From Spirosoma aureum (GTDB lineage: Bacteria > Bacteroidota > Bacteroidia > Cytophagales > Spirosomataceae), in NCBI RefSeq assembly GCF_011604685.1, contig NZ_CP050063.1, positions 1,634,501-1,698,500 of the forward strand: 64,000 bases of DNA, in the 5' to 3' direction. The number at the start of each line of letters is the position of its first letter. Position 1 is the first letter of the stretch. Made by a program: the position numbers and the translations under genes. This document shows positions 36,456 to 45,091 of the stretch, piece by piece. A model generated the notes under the pieces. The model worked only from the letters and a program-made list of their open reading frames with translations. It did no database searches and had not been told where the DNA came from.

Positions 36456-37127
36456 GTGAAAATTCTGATTATTGAAGATGAACGCAAACTGGCCCGGTTT
36501 ATAAAGCAGGGACTTGAACAACATGGCCATGTCGCTGACCTGGCTTATTCCGGTTCAGAAGGACTCGATCAGGTTGCCGGAGGCTTATACGATCTTGTGT
36601 TGCTGGACTTAATGTTGCCCGGACAGACCGGGTTTGAGGTTCTGAAAAATCTACGAGCCTTTGGCCTGACGGTGCCGGTCATGATTTTATCGGCATTGAG
36701 TGATTCCGATAAAGTGATAGAGGGGTTGGATCTTGGCGCCATTGACTACCTTCGGAAACCGTTCGACTTTAACGAGTTGCTGGCTCGGATTCGGGTTTTA
36801 CAGCGACGAACCCATTCCGGAGATAACGTCGTATTACGCATGGCTGATCTAGAAATGAGGCTTGTTTCGCATGAGGTGTTCAAGGCAGGCATCAAGCTGG
36901 AACTGACCAATCGGGAATTTGCTTTACTCGAATTATTCATGCGCCGAATCGGACTATTGGTAACGAAAAATGAGATTGCCGAGAAGGTATGGGCCGCCGA
37001 TTATGACATGGGCAGTAACGTGATAGAAGTACACATCTATCAATTGCGTAAGAAACTGGATGCGGTTGGTACACGTGGACTGATTGAGACGCTTATCAGC
37101 CGTGGTTATCGGCTCAAATCGATATGA
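36456..37127 (+). CDS. OmpR/PhoB family response regulator
   Basis: 223 residues from a GTG start, which fits the receiver domain edge. The receiver domain carries the phospho-acceptor Asp51 (LVLLDLMLPG), the acidic pair Glu7/Asp8 and the conserved Lys in YLRKPFDF. The C-terminal winged-helix DNA-binding domain (~130-222) has the typical NREFALLELFMRR and the recognition region SNVIEVHIYQLRKKLD. Its stop codon overlaps the histidine-kinase start codon by four bases (ATGA), so the two are translationally coupled. The stimulus is unknown. Confidence 0.93.
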   Translation: MKILIIEDERKLARFIKQGLEQHGHVADLAYSGSEGLDQVAGGLYDLVLLDLMLPGQTGFEVLKNLRAFGLTVPVMILSALSDSDKVIEGLDLGAIDYLRKPFDFNELLARIRVLQRRTHSGDNVVLRMADLEMRLVSHEVFKAGIKLELTNREFALLELFMRRIGLLVTKNEIAEKVWAADYDMGSNVIEVHIYQLRKKLDAVGTRGLIETLISRGYRLKSI

Positions 37128-38443
37128 ACCTGCGCAGCCGGATTGTGCTGGCCGTTACGGCTGTGTTTGCCGGAGTAAGTTTACTGGCCGGTTGGCTCAT
37201 GCTGATCCGGGCCGAAAATAGCCTCCAGATCGCTTTTGATCGGGCGGTAGCGACCAGGGCTGGATGGTTACTTTCGCAGGTTAGTGTCGATCCGATTGTG
37301 TTGCCTTTGCCTACCGAAAGCGAACAGATGCGGGTAATATACCATAGTTATGGTCGGAGCCGTGAGCTTTTTCGTAGTCCTGGCTTTCCAAACGCATCCG
37401 GCGTAGGGCACGACGTTGACCGGCATCTGCGTTCTTTCAGATCCATGACGGTTCAGACTATGGCTTATCAGATTCCCAGTGGTCAGGTGAGTCTGACATT
37501 AGCAGTGCCCGATGCTAGTTTGATGCAGGATATCCGACAGTTACGCTGGGTCTTTGGGCTTGGTTGGTTCGTAAGCCTGATCCTGGCATTCCTGGGAGGA
37601 TATGTTATCGCTGGATGGCTATTGAAACCAATTCAGGCAATTGTTCATCAGGCGGGAAAGATCACGAATGCAGCCACAATTGAGCCGATCGCCTTGCCAA
37701 CCGCTCGTGATGAACTTTATCAGTTAACCGATACGCTAAACCAGATGCTGGCCCGAATTCGGGAAAGTGCTGAACTACAGCGTAATTTTTTTGGAGCCGC
37801 TGCGCATGAACTTCGAACACCGCTTGCCATCATGAAAACTGGTCTTGAAGTCACTCTTGACAGTGGTCAGGTAGACGGCCGGACAACACCATTCCTGCTG
37901 GGACAACTGGATGAAATAAAACGTCTGACACGTCTGCTCGACGAATTTCTGACGCTTAGCCGCCCTGATCATGCCCATCAGGTACTCAAAACAACACCGG
38001 TCGATTTGCCGGAATTAATAAAAAACTGCCTGGCTCAGTTGGAAACTGTAGCCACTGATTATGAAGTAACAACGCAGTTTGAGGAACCAACATTGCTTTC
38101 TTCGCCGATCAGAACAGATGCCGTTAAGCTGGAACATGTGTTACTGAATCTGCTCGAAAATGCGATCAAGTATGCCGTTCCGGATAGTGTGGTGAGTATC
38201 CGGTTAGTTTGGGAAAACGCACCGACGATTTTTGTCCAGAATCGAACCGTTCGGGAATCCGGGCCTGTGCTTGATCTGATGCAGCCTTACTTTCGGGCTG
38301 ATCCGCTCAAAGAAGGACATGGACTGGGTTTGTGGATTAGTTATCGTTTAACAACTTTACTTGACGGAGAATTACTCCTCGATTGGCAGGAATTCCGATT
38401 TACCAGTACCTTGGTCCTGCCAGAAACTAAAATTTTAGCATAA
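37124..38443 (+). CDS. Sensor histidine kinase
   Basis: 439 residues. Two membrane helices (~7-27 and ~142-165) bracket a ~115-residue periplasmic domain with no recognised ligand motif. A HAMP-like linker (~166-215) follows, then the HisKA domain with His228 in AAHELRTPLA, and an HATPase domain with N box LLNLLENAIKYA and G box EGHGLGLWI. It is transcribed with the overlapping OmpR-type regulator, and the upstream duplicated-domain protein may be a target. The periplasmic part is too short for most known sensor folds. Confidence 0.9.
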   Translation: MNLRSRIVLAVTAVFAGVSLLAGWLMLIRAENSLQIAFDRAVATRAGWLLSQVSVDPIVLPLPTESEQMRVIYHSYGRSRELFRSPGFPNASGVGHDVDRHLRSFRSMTVQTMAYQIPSGQVSLTLAVPDASLMQDIRQLRWVFGLGWFVSLILAFLGGYVIAGWLLKPIQAIVHQAGKITNAATIEPIALPTARDELYQLTDTLNQMLARIRESAELQRNFFGAAAHELRTPLAIMKTGLEVTLDSGQVDGRTTPFLLGQLDEIKRLTRLLDEFLTLSRPDHAHQVLKTTPVDLPELIKNCLAQLETVATDYEVTTQFEEPTLLSSPIRTDAVKLEHVLLNLLENAIKYAVPDSVVSIRLVWENAPTIFVQNRTVRESGPVLDLMQPYFRADPLKEGHGLGLWISYRLTTLLDGELLLDWQEFRFTSTLVLPETKILA

Positions 38444-38447
38444 TTAA

Positions 38448-38819
38448 ATGAAAGGACTCTATTGCGTTTTATTGCTCACGTTATCGAACATCTTTATGAC
38501 ACTGGCCTGGTATGGCCACCTGCAACTAAAGCAGTACCCCACATTGGCCAAGCTATCGCTTTTCGGCATTATTATGCTCAGTTGGGGACTTGCCTTTTTC
38601 GAATATATTTTTCAGGTGCCAGCTAATCGTATCGGTTCTGAAGAAACGGGTGGCCCGTTTTCGCTTTTCCAACTCAAAACAATTCAGGAAGCTGTTTCGC
38701 TGACGGTTTTCACCTTAATAACGGTCTACTTTTTTAAAACCGACAAACTCGCCTGGAATCATCTGGTTGGCTTTGTATTCCTTGTGATCGCGGTATTTTT
38801 TATCTTCAAGAAATGGTAA
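38448..38819 (+). CDS. DMT family (DUF486) small membrane protein
   Basis: 123 residues, four predicted membrane helices. The family signature is seen at the N-terminus (LLLTLSNIFMTLAWYGHLQ) and in the middle (SWGLAFFEYIFQVPANRIG), where DUF486 proteins keep FEY and a polar stretch. DMT superfamily proteins are small transporters or exporters; the substrate of DUF486 is unknown. It starts four bases after the histidine kinase stop, so it belongs to the same transcript. Confidence 0.85.
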   Translation: MKGLYCVLLLTLSNIFMTLAWYGHLQLKQYPTLAKLSLFGIIMLSWGLAFFEYIFQVPANRIGSEETGGPFSLFQLKTIQEAVSLTVFTLITVYFFKTDKLAWNHLVGFVFLVIAVFFIFKKW

Positions 38820-38830
38820 ATGCGCTACTC

Positions 38831-38876
38831 GCCGACGCATAAGAGGCCAGTCATCGGGCGATCGCTGTGCGTCGGC
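38831..38876. terminator. 9-bp hairpin between the DUF486 and hldD genes
   Basis: GCCGACGCA (38831-38839) and TGCGTCGGC (38868-38876) pair across a 28-base loop that can fold further (GGCCAG and CTGGCC-like segments). It sits between convergent genes. Confidence 0.45.
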
Positions 38877-38913
38877 TTCTGGTGGCCAAAAACAAAAGAA
38901 TGATTACCGGCAG

Positions 38914-39879
38914 CTAGAGATACTTTCCTTCTTTGAGGTATTTTTTTACGTAATCAGAAACGCCTTCTTCGAGCGAATGGAATGGCCTGTCATAACCAAT
39001 AGAACGAAGCTTAGCCATGTTGGCCTGCGTAAAATACTGGTATTTATCGCGGATATCGACGGGGGTATCGATAAACTCGATCTGCGGATCGCGATCCATA
39101 GCCCGGAAAGTAAGTGTCGCCAGATCGAGGAATGTACGGGCTTTGCCACTTCCGAGGTTGTAGATACCTGAATTGCGTCGGTGATGCATCAGAAATGAAC
39201 AAACTTCGATTACGTCTTTCACGTAAATGAAATCACGCATCTGTCCACCGTCGGTATAATCAGGGTTATGTGACCGGAACAGCCTCATGTGACCGGATTG
39301 GCAAATCTGGTTGTAGGCATGGTAAATTACCGATGCCATACGGTCTTTATGATATTCATTGGGCCCGTAGACGTTGAAAAATTTCAGTCCAGCCCAGAAA
39401 AAGGGTTTACGTTCCTGCTCCAGTGCCCAGATATCAAATTCATTCTTTGAATCACCGTACGGATTGAGCGGCTTCAACTGCGGAATGATCGACTCATTAT
39501 CATCATACCCAAACTCGCCCATACCATAAGTTGCTGCCGATGACGCATATACGAGGGGAATCTGATAATCAATACAGCGATTCCAGATTTGCTTGGAATA
39601 CTCAACGTTCAGATGCTCAAAAATCTGGCGGTCAAATTCGGTGGTATCGGTGCGGGCACCGATGTGAAAAATAAATTCCACCTCCTGATAATTGTTGTCG
39701 AGCCAGCCGAAAAACTCTTCCCGGTCAACGCGTTCCTGAATCCGTTTCCCAGTCAGATTTGCTTCTTTACGAGGGTCCGAAAAATCATCGACAGCAATGA
39801 TAAAATTGAAATTTTCCTGATTCAATTTGCTGATCAAACAGCTTCCGATAAAGCCAGCGGCCCCCGTAACAATAATCAT
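38914..39879 (-). CDS. rfaD: ADP-L-glycero-D-manno-heptose 6-epimerase
   Basis: 321 residues, short-chain-dehydrogenase-like. NADP-binding GAAGFIGS (6-13), catalytic-type Tyr141 and Lys145 in PYGDSKNEFD, and Ser113/Ser114 (YASSAATYG), followed by FFNVYGPNEYHKDRMASVI characteristic of HldD/RfaD. It converts ADP-D- to ADP-L-glycero-D-manno-heptose for lipopolysaccharide inner core. The gene lies near lpxB (lipid A), but on the opposite strand and separated by queD, so there is no shared operon. Confidence 0.92.
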   Translation of the reverse strand: MIIVTGAAGFIGSCLISKLNQENFNFIIAVDDFSDPRKEANLTGKRIQERVDREEFFGWLDNNYQEVEFIFHIGARTDTTEFDRQIFEHLNVEYSKQIWNRCIDYQIPLVYASSAATYGMGEFGYDDNESIIPQLKPLNPYGDSKNEFDIWALEQERKPFFWAGLKFFNVYGPNEYHKDRMASVIYHAYNQICQSGHMRLFRSHNPDYTDGGQMRDFIYVKDVIEVCSFLMHHRRNSGIYNLGSGKARTFLDLATLTFRAMDRDPQIEFIDTPVDIRDKYQYFTQANMAKLRSIGYDRPFHSLEEGVSDYVKKYLKEGKYL

Positions 39880-40062
39880 AAAGAGCTAGAAGTAAACGTA
39901 TTGATTGCGATAAAGAGAAAAAAGCTAGCTAGCATGAAGTGAAAGTGGCTGTAAAGATACAGATTTTAAGATGAACAAAGGAATAGCGTTTTTAGGGATT
40001 AAATTGTATTTTTCATATATGCATTAAATATACTCCAACCGCCTTTTCAACTAAACTAACGG

Positions 40063-40093
40063 TTTCATTAGGCCCAAAGAGTTCGTACCTTTG
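40063..40093 (+). promoter_or_regulatory. Predicted promoter for queD
   Basis: TTTC at 40063-40066, a 19-base spacer, and TACCTTTG at 40086-40093, an exact TAnnTTTG. The start codon is ~55 bases further on. Confidence 0.5.
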
Positions 40094-40147
40094 TGGCTTA
40101 TTTTCAAAATCGGCGTTTCTGGCAACCGCCCCATCTAAACCAGAAAA

Positions 40148-40564
40148 ATGGTCTATATTAACAGAATCGAACATTTTAACGCTGCCCACCGGCTCTACAA
40201 TCCGGCCTGGTCTGAGGAGCGCAATAAGGAAGTTTTTGGCCCATGTGCCAACATTAACTGGCATGGACACAACTTTGAATTGATCGTAACGGTAAAAGGT
40301 GAGCCCGATCCGGATACAGGCTTTGTGATTGACCTGAAAGTGCTGGGTGATATTGTGAAGCGGGAGGTAATCGAGAAAGTTGATCACAAAAATCTGAATC
40401 TGGACGTCGATTTCATGCAGGGCAAAATGGCCAGCTGTGAGATCTTTATCATGGAGATCTGGAAAATTCTCGAACGTGCACTGGGCGAAGTAACAGAAGC
40501 TCATCTGCACCAGCTTCGGCTTTACGAAACACCGAAAAATTTTGTGGATTATTTTGGCGAATAG
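40148..40564 (+). CDS. queD: 6-carboxy-5,6,7,8-tetrahydropterin synthase (QueD/PTPS family)
   Basis: 138 residues. Zinc ligands His14 (FNAAHRLY), His39 and His41 (NWHGHNFEL), and the catalytic Cys33 (GPCANIN) mark a PTPS-fold enzyme. QueD makes carboxytetrahydropterin from dihydroneopterin triphosphate for queuosine synthesis. Related PTPS proteins make pterins for other uses; the Cys-containing motif favours QueD. No queC/queE gene is near in this window. The unit is independent and has a good promoter. Confidence 0.85.
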   Translation: MVYINRIEHFNAAHRLYNPAWSEERNKEVFGPCANINWHGHNFELIVTVKGEPDPDTGFVIDLKVLGDIVKREVIEKVDHKNLNLDVDFMQGKMASCEIFIMEIWKILERALGEVTEAHLHQLRLYETPKNFVDYFGE

Positions 40565-40638
40565 AGCCTGTATGGATGATATGGGGTGTATGATAGAGCC
40601 GATAATCAAGTCATACAACCCATAACATACAACACCAC

Positions 40639-41769
40639 ATGAACTATTACCTCATTGCTGGCGAACGTTCCGGCGATCTTCACGGGGCAAACCTGATTCG
40701 GGCCATTCGTCGCCATGATCCTGATGCACAGTGCCGTGCGTATGGTGGTGAGCAGATGGAAGATGCCGGAGCGGTACTGGTGCGACACTATCGGGAGATG
40801 GCGTTTATGGGCTTCCTGGAGGTAGTGAAAAACCTGGGTACAATCCGCCGGATCATGCGAGAATGCCAGGCCGATCTGCTTGAACACCGTCCCGATGTGC
40901 TTATTCTCATCGATTACGCCGGATTTAACCTGCGGATGGCCCGTTTTGCCAAACAGCATGGCATTCGCGTGTTTTATTATATTTCGCCGAAGGTTTGGGC
41001 ATGGAACCAGCGCCGGGCATTAAAAATTAAAGCGAATGTCGATCGGCTGTTTACGATTCTACCGTTCGAAACGGAGTTTTTCGCAAAATACGATTACAAC
41101 GTCGACTACGTTGGCAACCCTCTACTGGATGCTCTGGCTGATTTTCAGCCCAATCCCGATTTTCGCTCAACGCTGAAACTGGATGAACGCCCTGTTGTTG
41201 CCCTTCTCCCCGGAAGTCGCCGTCAGGAAATTACGTCTATATTACCTGCTATGCTGGCAGCAACGCGCCAGTTTCCCGATTGTCAGTTTGTTGTAGGCAC
41301 AGTCAGTAATTTGCCTGCTCCGCTCTATGGTAATCTGTTGGGGAGGTACCCAACTGTTAAACGTGTTAATGACGCGGCTTATGATCTGTTGCATATTGCC
41401 ACGGCTGCGCTGGTTACGTCTGGTACGGCCACGCTCGAAACCGCCTTGTTTAATGTGCCACAGGTCGTTTGCTACAAAACAACAACGGTGTCATATACCA
41501 TTGCGAAACGACTGATTGCGGTACCGTTTATATCGCTTGTAAACCTGATTGCCAACCGTGAAGTTGTGAAGGAATTGATTCAAAACGACCTCACCGCCGA
41601 TCGGATTACCGATGAACTACGAGCCATTTTACCCGGTGAACCGGGCCGGGATACGCAATTGGCTGGTTACACAGAGGTACAGGGGAAAATGGGCGAATCC
41701 GGCGCATCGGAGCGAGCCGGTAGTCGAATGGTCGATGAACTGAAACGCGCACAGGAAACAAAAAGCTAG
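40639..41769 (+). CDS. lpxB: Lipid-A-disaccharide synthase
   Basis: 376 residues. Typical GT19 sequence: the N-terminal YLIAGERSGDLHGANL, the YGGEQMEDAGAVLV block, a substrate-binding PKVWAWNQRRALKIKANVD segment and the C-terminal GTATLETALF motif before VPQVVCYKT. The enzyme joins UDP-2,3-diacylglucosamine to lipid X to form the lipid A disaccharide. The last ~35 residues (after the GEP of ILPGEPGRD) are a variable tail. It lies downstream of queD by 74 bases on the same strand. Confidence 0.95.
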   Translation: MNYYLIAGERSGDLHGANLIRAIRRHDPDAQCRAYGGEQMEDAGAVLVRHYREMAFMGFLEVVKNLGTIRRIMRECQADLLEHRPDVLILIDYAGFNLRMARFAKQHGIRVFYYISPKVWAWNQRRALKIKANVDRLFTILPFETEFFAKYDYNVDYVGNPLLDALADFQPNPDFRSTLKLDERPVVALLPGSRRQEITSILPAMLAATRQFPDCQFVVGTVSNLPAPLYGNLLGRYPTVKRVNDAAYDLLHIATAALVTSGTATLETALFNVPQVVCYKTTTVSYTIAKRLIAVPFISLVNLIANREVVKELIQNDLTADRITDELRAILPGEPGRDTQLAGYTEVQGKMGESGASERAGSRMVDELKRAQETKS

Positions 41770-41793
41770 CGGCTTTTAGGGAAACTAGCTTTT
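41761..41793. terminator. Short hairpin between lpxB and an acyltransferase gene
   Basis: AAAAGCTAG (41761-41769) pairs with CTAGCTTTT (41785-41793), 15-base loop. It overlaps both convergent stop codons and gives A/T runs on both sides. Confidence 0.6.
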
Positions 41794-42359
41794 CAGGCAA
41801 TCACACCCGTTTCCTCCCACTTCTTCAGCCAGTCTTTTTTGACGCCGTGAACCTGTGAGAAAAATTCGTAAAATGGGAGCATATCCATCTCGTAATTGCC
41901 TGTTACATAGATAGGATTGCCTATAATAACTAGTTTTCGGGGCCAGTCGAAGCCAACCGGAATAATCGGGACGTGCGCTTCAAGAGCAATGTAGTAGAAG
42001 CCTGTTTTAAGCTTTGATACATTACTGCGAGTGCCTTCGGGTGCTATGCAAATCTGTAGCTGTTCATTCTGGTTAAATACAGCAACGATGGCATCGACCA
42101 GGTTGTGCGATTTATCACGATATACAGGTTTGCCACCCAGTAGCCGGAAAAGCCAGCCTGAATACCAGCTAAAGAGCGAACTTTTGGCGAGATATTGAAT
42201 CCAGACGTGAATGGTAGGGCGTACACCTAACCCGACCAGAAAGTCCCAGTTAGTTGAGTGAGGGGCTACAGCCCAAATGCCCTTGGGTAAATGCGGTACA
42301 GGGCCCACAACCTGCCAACCGGCGACTTTAAATAACCAACGGGTGAGGGCGCTGAGCAT
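41793..42359 (-). CDS. PlsC-like 1-acyl-glycerol-3-phosphate acyltransferase
   Basis: 188 residues, shorter than most PlsC. The catalytic HX4D motif is APHSTNWD (His34, Asp39), and the substrate-binding EGTR motif is in IAPEGTRSN, with the downstream PIIPVGFDW typical of the fold. It probably acylates lysophosphatidate or a related lipid at the inner membrane. The hydrophobic N-terminal ~20 residues may sit in the membrane. It is convergent with lpxB, so the proximity to lipid A synthesis is not an operon. Confidence 0.82.
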   Translation of the reverse strand: MLSALTRWLFKVAGWQVVGPVPHLPKGIWAVAPHSTNWDFLVGLGVRPTIHVWIQYLAKSSLFSWYSGWLFRLLGGKPVYRDKSHNLVDAIVAVFNQNEQLQICIAPEGTRSNVSKLKTGFYYIALEAHVPIIPVGFDWPRKLVIIGNPIYVTGNYEMDMLPFYEFFSQVHGVKKDWLKKWEETGVIA

Positions 42360-42373
42360 TTCTGTAATTAGAA

Positions 42374-42441
42374 TTTACAGTTTATAGTTTTTAGTGGCCA
42401 ATGCAAGGTTGCTTTGTGCACTGAAAACTATAAACTGTAAA
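42374..42441. terminator. 18-bp hairpin between the acyltransferase and the 33-residue peptide
   Basis: 42374-42391 and 42424-42441 are exact complements around a 32-base loop that can extend the stem weakly. It starts ~15 bases upstream of the acyltransferase start codon and directly beyond the stop codon of the small membrane peptide gene, so it probably ends that transcript. Confidence 0.5.
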
Positions 42442-42446
42442 CCAAC

Positions 42447-42548
42447 TTAGTATTTCCGGTCTTTGCTCTCCAGCCACCGGCCAGTGATAAATGAAGCCGT
42501 CAGCAGGACAACGTAGAACAGGAGTGTTAGCGGGGTTGATAAATCCAT
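42447..42548 (-). CDS. Small single-pass membrane peptide (33 residues)
   Basis: A minus-strand ATG at 42548 opens a 33-codon frame ending TAA at 42447. The peptide starts MDLSTPLTLLFYVVLLTASF and ends ITGRWLESKDRKY: one ~18-residue membrane helix and a basic cytoplasmic or periplasmic tail. It is compact, free of rare-looking codons, has a hairpin just after its stop and sits 103 bases downstream of hisB on the same strand. This is the pattern of a real small membrane protein, but conservation was not checked. Confidence 0.5.
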   Translation of the reverse strand: MDLSTPLTLLFYVVLLTASFITGRWLESKDRKY

Positions 42549-42651
42549 ATCTGTGTTCGGTTGAATTCGTATGCAAAAGTACAATACACGTTGGATATTA
42601 GACACTGAGCATTAGACAAAAAATGAAAATCTCCTGTCAGAGCCTACTTAC

Positions 42652-43800
42652 TTACAAAACACCCTTTGTGCTGGGGAGGTTATCCAATTCTTTAATATCA
42701 CGCCGAACGGCCATTTTTATGGCTTTGGCAAAGGCTTTAAAAATAGCTTCGATCTTATGATGTTCGTTATCGCCTTCAACTTTCACATTTAGATTACAGA
42801 GCGCCGTATCGGAGAATGACTTAAAAAAATGATAGAACATTTCGGTAGGCATATCGCCGATCTTCTCGCGCCGGAATGTAGCGTCCCAAACAAGCCAGGG
42901 GCGACCCGAAAAGTCAATGGCGACCTGAGCAAGTGCTTCATCCATGGGCAATAGAAAACCATAGCGGCTGATTCCCCGTTTGTCGCCAAGGGCACGCCGA
43001 TAGGCTTCACCGAGCGCCAGAGCAGTATCTTCAATGGTGTGATGTTCATCAATGTGCAAATCACCCTGAACCCGAATGGTCAGGTCGGCACCCGAATGCT
43101 TGGCTACCTGATCGAGCATATGGTCGAAGAAGCCGAGACCGGTATGAATCTCGGCCTGACCACGACCATCGAGATTGAGGTCTACACGAATCTGGGTTTC
43201 TTTCGTATTCCGCTCGACGGTTGCTGTTCGGGCGGGTAAGCGCAGAAATTCGTAGATCTTATCCCAATCGTCGGTCGAGAAGGCAATGGCGTTCTGCATC
43301 GCATCGGTTAACCCCGACACATCAGCCGCCTGCACGGTCGCTAAGCCGTTGGGTGGTAGGAACAGAATTGCTTTTGCCCCGAGATTGATCGCTAACTGCA
43401 CGTCGGTCAGGCGGTCGCCGATCACGTAACTGTTGGCCAGATCATAGGCATCACTAAAATACTGGGTCAACATCCCGGTGCCGGGCTTACGGGTAGGCGA
43501 GTTGTCGCGGGGGAAATGCCTGTCGATGTGGACAGCATCAAACGAGATATTTTCGCTCTCAAACGTAGAAAGCATTTTGTTGTGAGCAGGCCAGAAAGTA
43601 TCTTCGGGGAAAGAGTCGGTGCCGAGACCATCCTGATTGGTAACCATAACCAGCTCATAATCGGTTTCTTCGGCGATCTTGCGCATGGCCGAAATCGCTT
43701 TAGGTATATAATCAAGTTTGGCTAACGAATCGACCTGCTGATCGGGCTGGGGCTCAATAATGAGCGTGCCATCACGGTCGATGAACAATATTTTTCGCAT
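42652..43800 (-). CDS. hisB: Bifunctional histidinol-phosphatase / imidazoleglycerol-phosphate dehydratase
   Basis: 382 residues from the ATG at 43800 (an upstream in-frame start would overlap the -7 box). The N-terminal HAD domain has FIDRDGTLI (the phosphatase DxD region), then [10 protein letters not shown]. The C-terminal dehydratase domain has [34 protein letters not shown] and the [20 protein letters not shown] metal-binding block. Together they catalyse steps 7 and 9 of histidine synthesis, as in enteric and many Bacteroidota HisB proteins. No other his genes are in the window, so the pathway genes must be elsewhere. Confidence 0.95.
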   Translation of the reverse strand: MRKILFIDRDGTLIIEPQPDQQVDSLAKLDYIPKAISAMRKIAEETDYELVMVTNQDGLGTDSFPEDTFWPAHNKMLSTFESENISFDAVHIDRHFPRDNSPTRKPGTGMLTQYFSDAYDLANSYVIGDRLTDVQLAINLGAKAILFLPPNGLATVQAADVSGLTDAMQNAIAFSTDDWDKIYEFLRLPARTATVERNTKETQIRVDLNLDGRGQAEIHTGLGFFDHMLDQVAKHSGADLTIRVQGDLHIDEHHTIEDTALALGEAYRRALGDKRGISRYGFLLPMDEALAQVAIDFSGRPWLVWDATFRREKIGDMPTEMFYHFFKSFSDTALCNLNVKVEGDNEHHKIEAIFKAFAKAIKMAVRRDIKELDNLPSTKGVL

Positions 43801-43819
43801 AAAAAGAATATCTGATCGA

Positions 43820-43854
43820 CAAAGATACCTTACCAACCGTATTGTAAGCGAAAA
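43820..43854 (-). promoter_or_regulatory. Predicted promoter for hisB
   Basis: On the minus strand, TTTTCG (43849-43854) is followed after ~21 bases by TATCTTTG (43820-43827), an exact TAnnTTTG, about 20 bases before the hisB ATG. Confidence 0.5.
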
Positions 43855-44057
43855 CGTATTAATTTTGCAACGTCTTAGCGTATTCCGATTTAATACTGTA
43901 AGTAGGATTTCTGTAGTGTCCCTCCGGTTGTTTATACGTTTAAAGTCCTTTCAGTTCGTAACTCGCTTTACCGTAAAGAAATAAATATCTATCCCATCAA
44001 AGAATAAGATAAGGTTAAAAGTGCATTTCGTACCATACATATATTACAAATAAAGTT

Positions 44058-45089
44058 ATGCCAACAGCAGCATCAAGATTGACCCGTATAGGGGTTTTTT
44101 ATGACGGTAACTATTTTTTACACGTAAGCAATTATTATAATTACTCTCACGAACGGCGCAGCCGGATTAGTATTTCAGGTTTACACGCATTTATACGGCG
44201 GCAGGTTGCTGAAGAAGAAGGAGTCAATGAGCGTTTATGCCAAATTGTTGATGCACACTATTTTAGAGGTCGGCTAAATGCCCACGAGGCTAATCAGCGG
44301 GGTAATCAATTATTTTACGATCGATTGTTTGATGACATTCTAATGTCGGAGGGCGTCGTTACGCATTACCTCCCCGTAAAAACCTATCAGGGCTATCGGC
44401 AGGAGAAAGGTATCGATGTGTGGCTGGCGCTCGAAGCTTTTGAATTAGCTCAGTATAAGAAATTTGATGTCGTTGTACTTATTACATCTGATGGGGATTA
44501 TGTACCATTGATTCGTAAACTCAATACCCTCGGCTCACGCATTATGGTGTTAAGCTGGGATTTCGAGTTTTTGAACGAACAGGGCGAAAAGCAGGTGACG
44601 CGTACGTCGCAGGACTTATTGGAGGAAGTCTCTTACCCAGTTGCAATGCACGGTATGATCGACGACCGGAGCCGTAGAAACGATCTGGTTATTCAGAACC
44701 TGTTCGTAAAACAACAGCAACAGGCTCGACCAACCTTTACCGCCGTGGCTGCTGCGGGTAATGGAGGAAGTTACAGTAGCAGTTTCGGGAATGGGTTCCC
44801 GGCTTCCGGTAATGGCTACGATGAATACCCGCATTCTGATGAGCCTAATTATAACGTTGCCGATACGGTAGACGATGATCCGGAAGGCCGTAAAATCAGT
44901 ACGATCCGGAGTTTAAAAACGGGTTACGGTTTTATAAATTATCCGCCAAACAACCTGTTTTTTCATTATACAAGCCTTATAGATACTGATTTCAACGAAT
45001 TACAGGTAGACGACGACGTTGAGTTTACTATTGGCCAGAACGCCGAAGGTAAAGATATTGCTGTTGATGTACGGATGCTGCGTCCCTGA
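44058..45089 (+). CDS. NYN-domain ribonuclease-like protein with C-terminal cold-shock domain
   Basis: 343 residues. The N-terminal PIN-like NYN domain (~10-180) keeps the acidic active site: Asp16 (VFYDGNYF), Asp120 (EKGIDVWLA) and Asp145/Asp147 (ITSDGDYVPLI). A low-complexity Gly/Ser/Asn linker (~225-275) leads to a C-terminal cold-shock-like OB fold (~277-340) with RNP-1-like GYGFINY and RNP-2-like LFFHYTS. This fusion should bind and perhaps cut RNA. It is three bases upstream of the pabB-like gene, so the two are probably translated from one transcript, though their functions look unrelated. Confidence 0.85.
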   Translation: MPTAASRLTRIGVFYDGNYFLHVSNYYNYSHERRSRISISGLHAFIRRQVAEEEGVNERLCQIVDAHYFRGRLNAHEANQRGNQLFYDRLFDDILMSEGVVTHYLPVKTYQGYRQEKGIDVWLALEAFELAQYKKFDVVVLITSDGDYVPLIRKLNTLGSRIMVLSWDFEFLNEQGEKQVTRTSQDLLEEVSYPVAMHGMIDDRSRRNDLVIQNLFVKQQQQARPTFTAVAAAGNGGSYSSSFGNGFPASGNGYDEYPHSDEPNYNVADTVDDDPEGRKISTIRSLKTGYGFINYPPNNLFFHYTSLIDTDFNELQVDDDVEFTIGQNAEGKDIAVDVRMLRP

Positions 45090-45091
45090 GC

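Noticed and set aside
40013..40618. A 201-codon frame antisense to queD
   Set aside because: It overlaps the whole queD gene, whose active-site motifs are intact.
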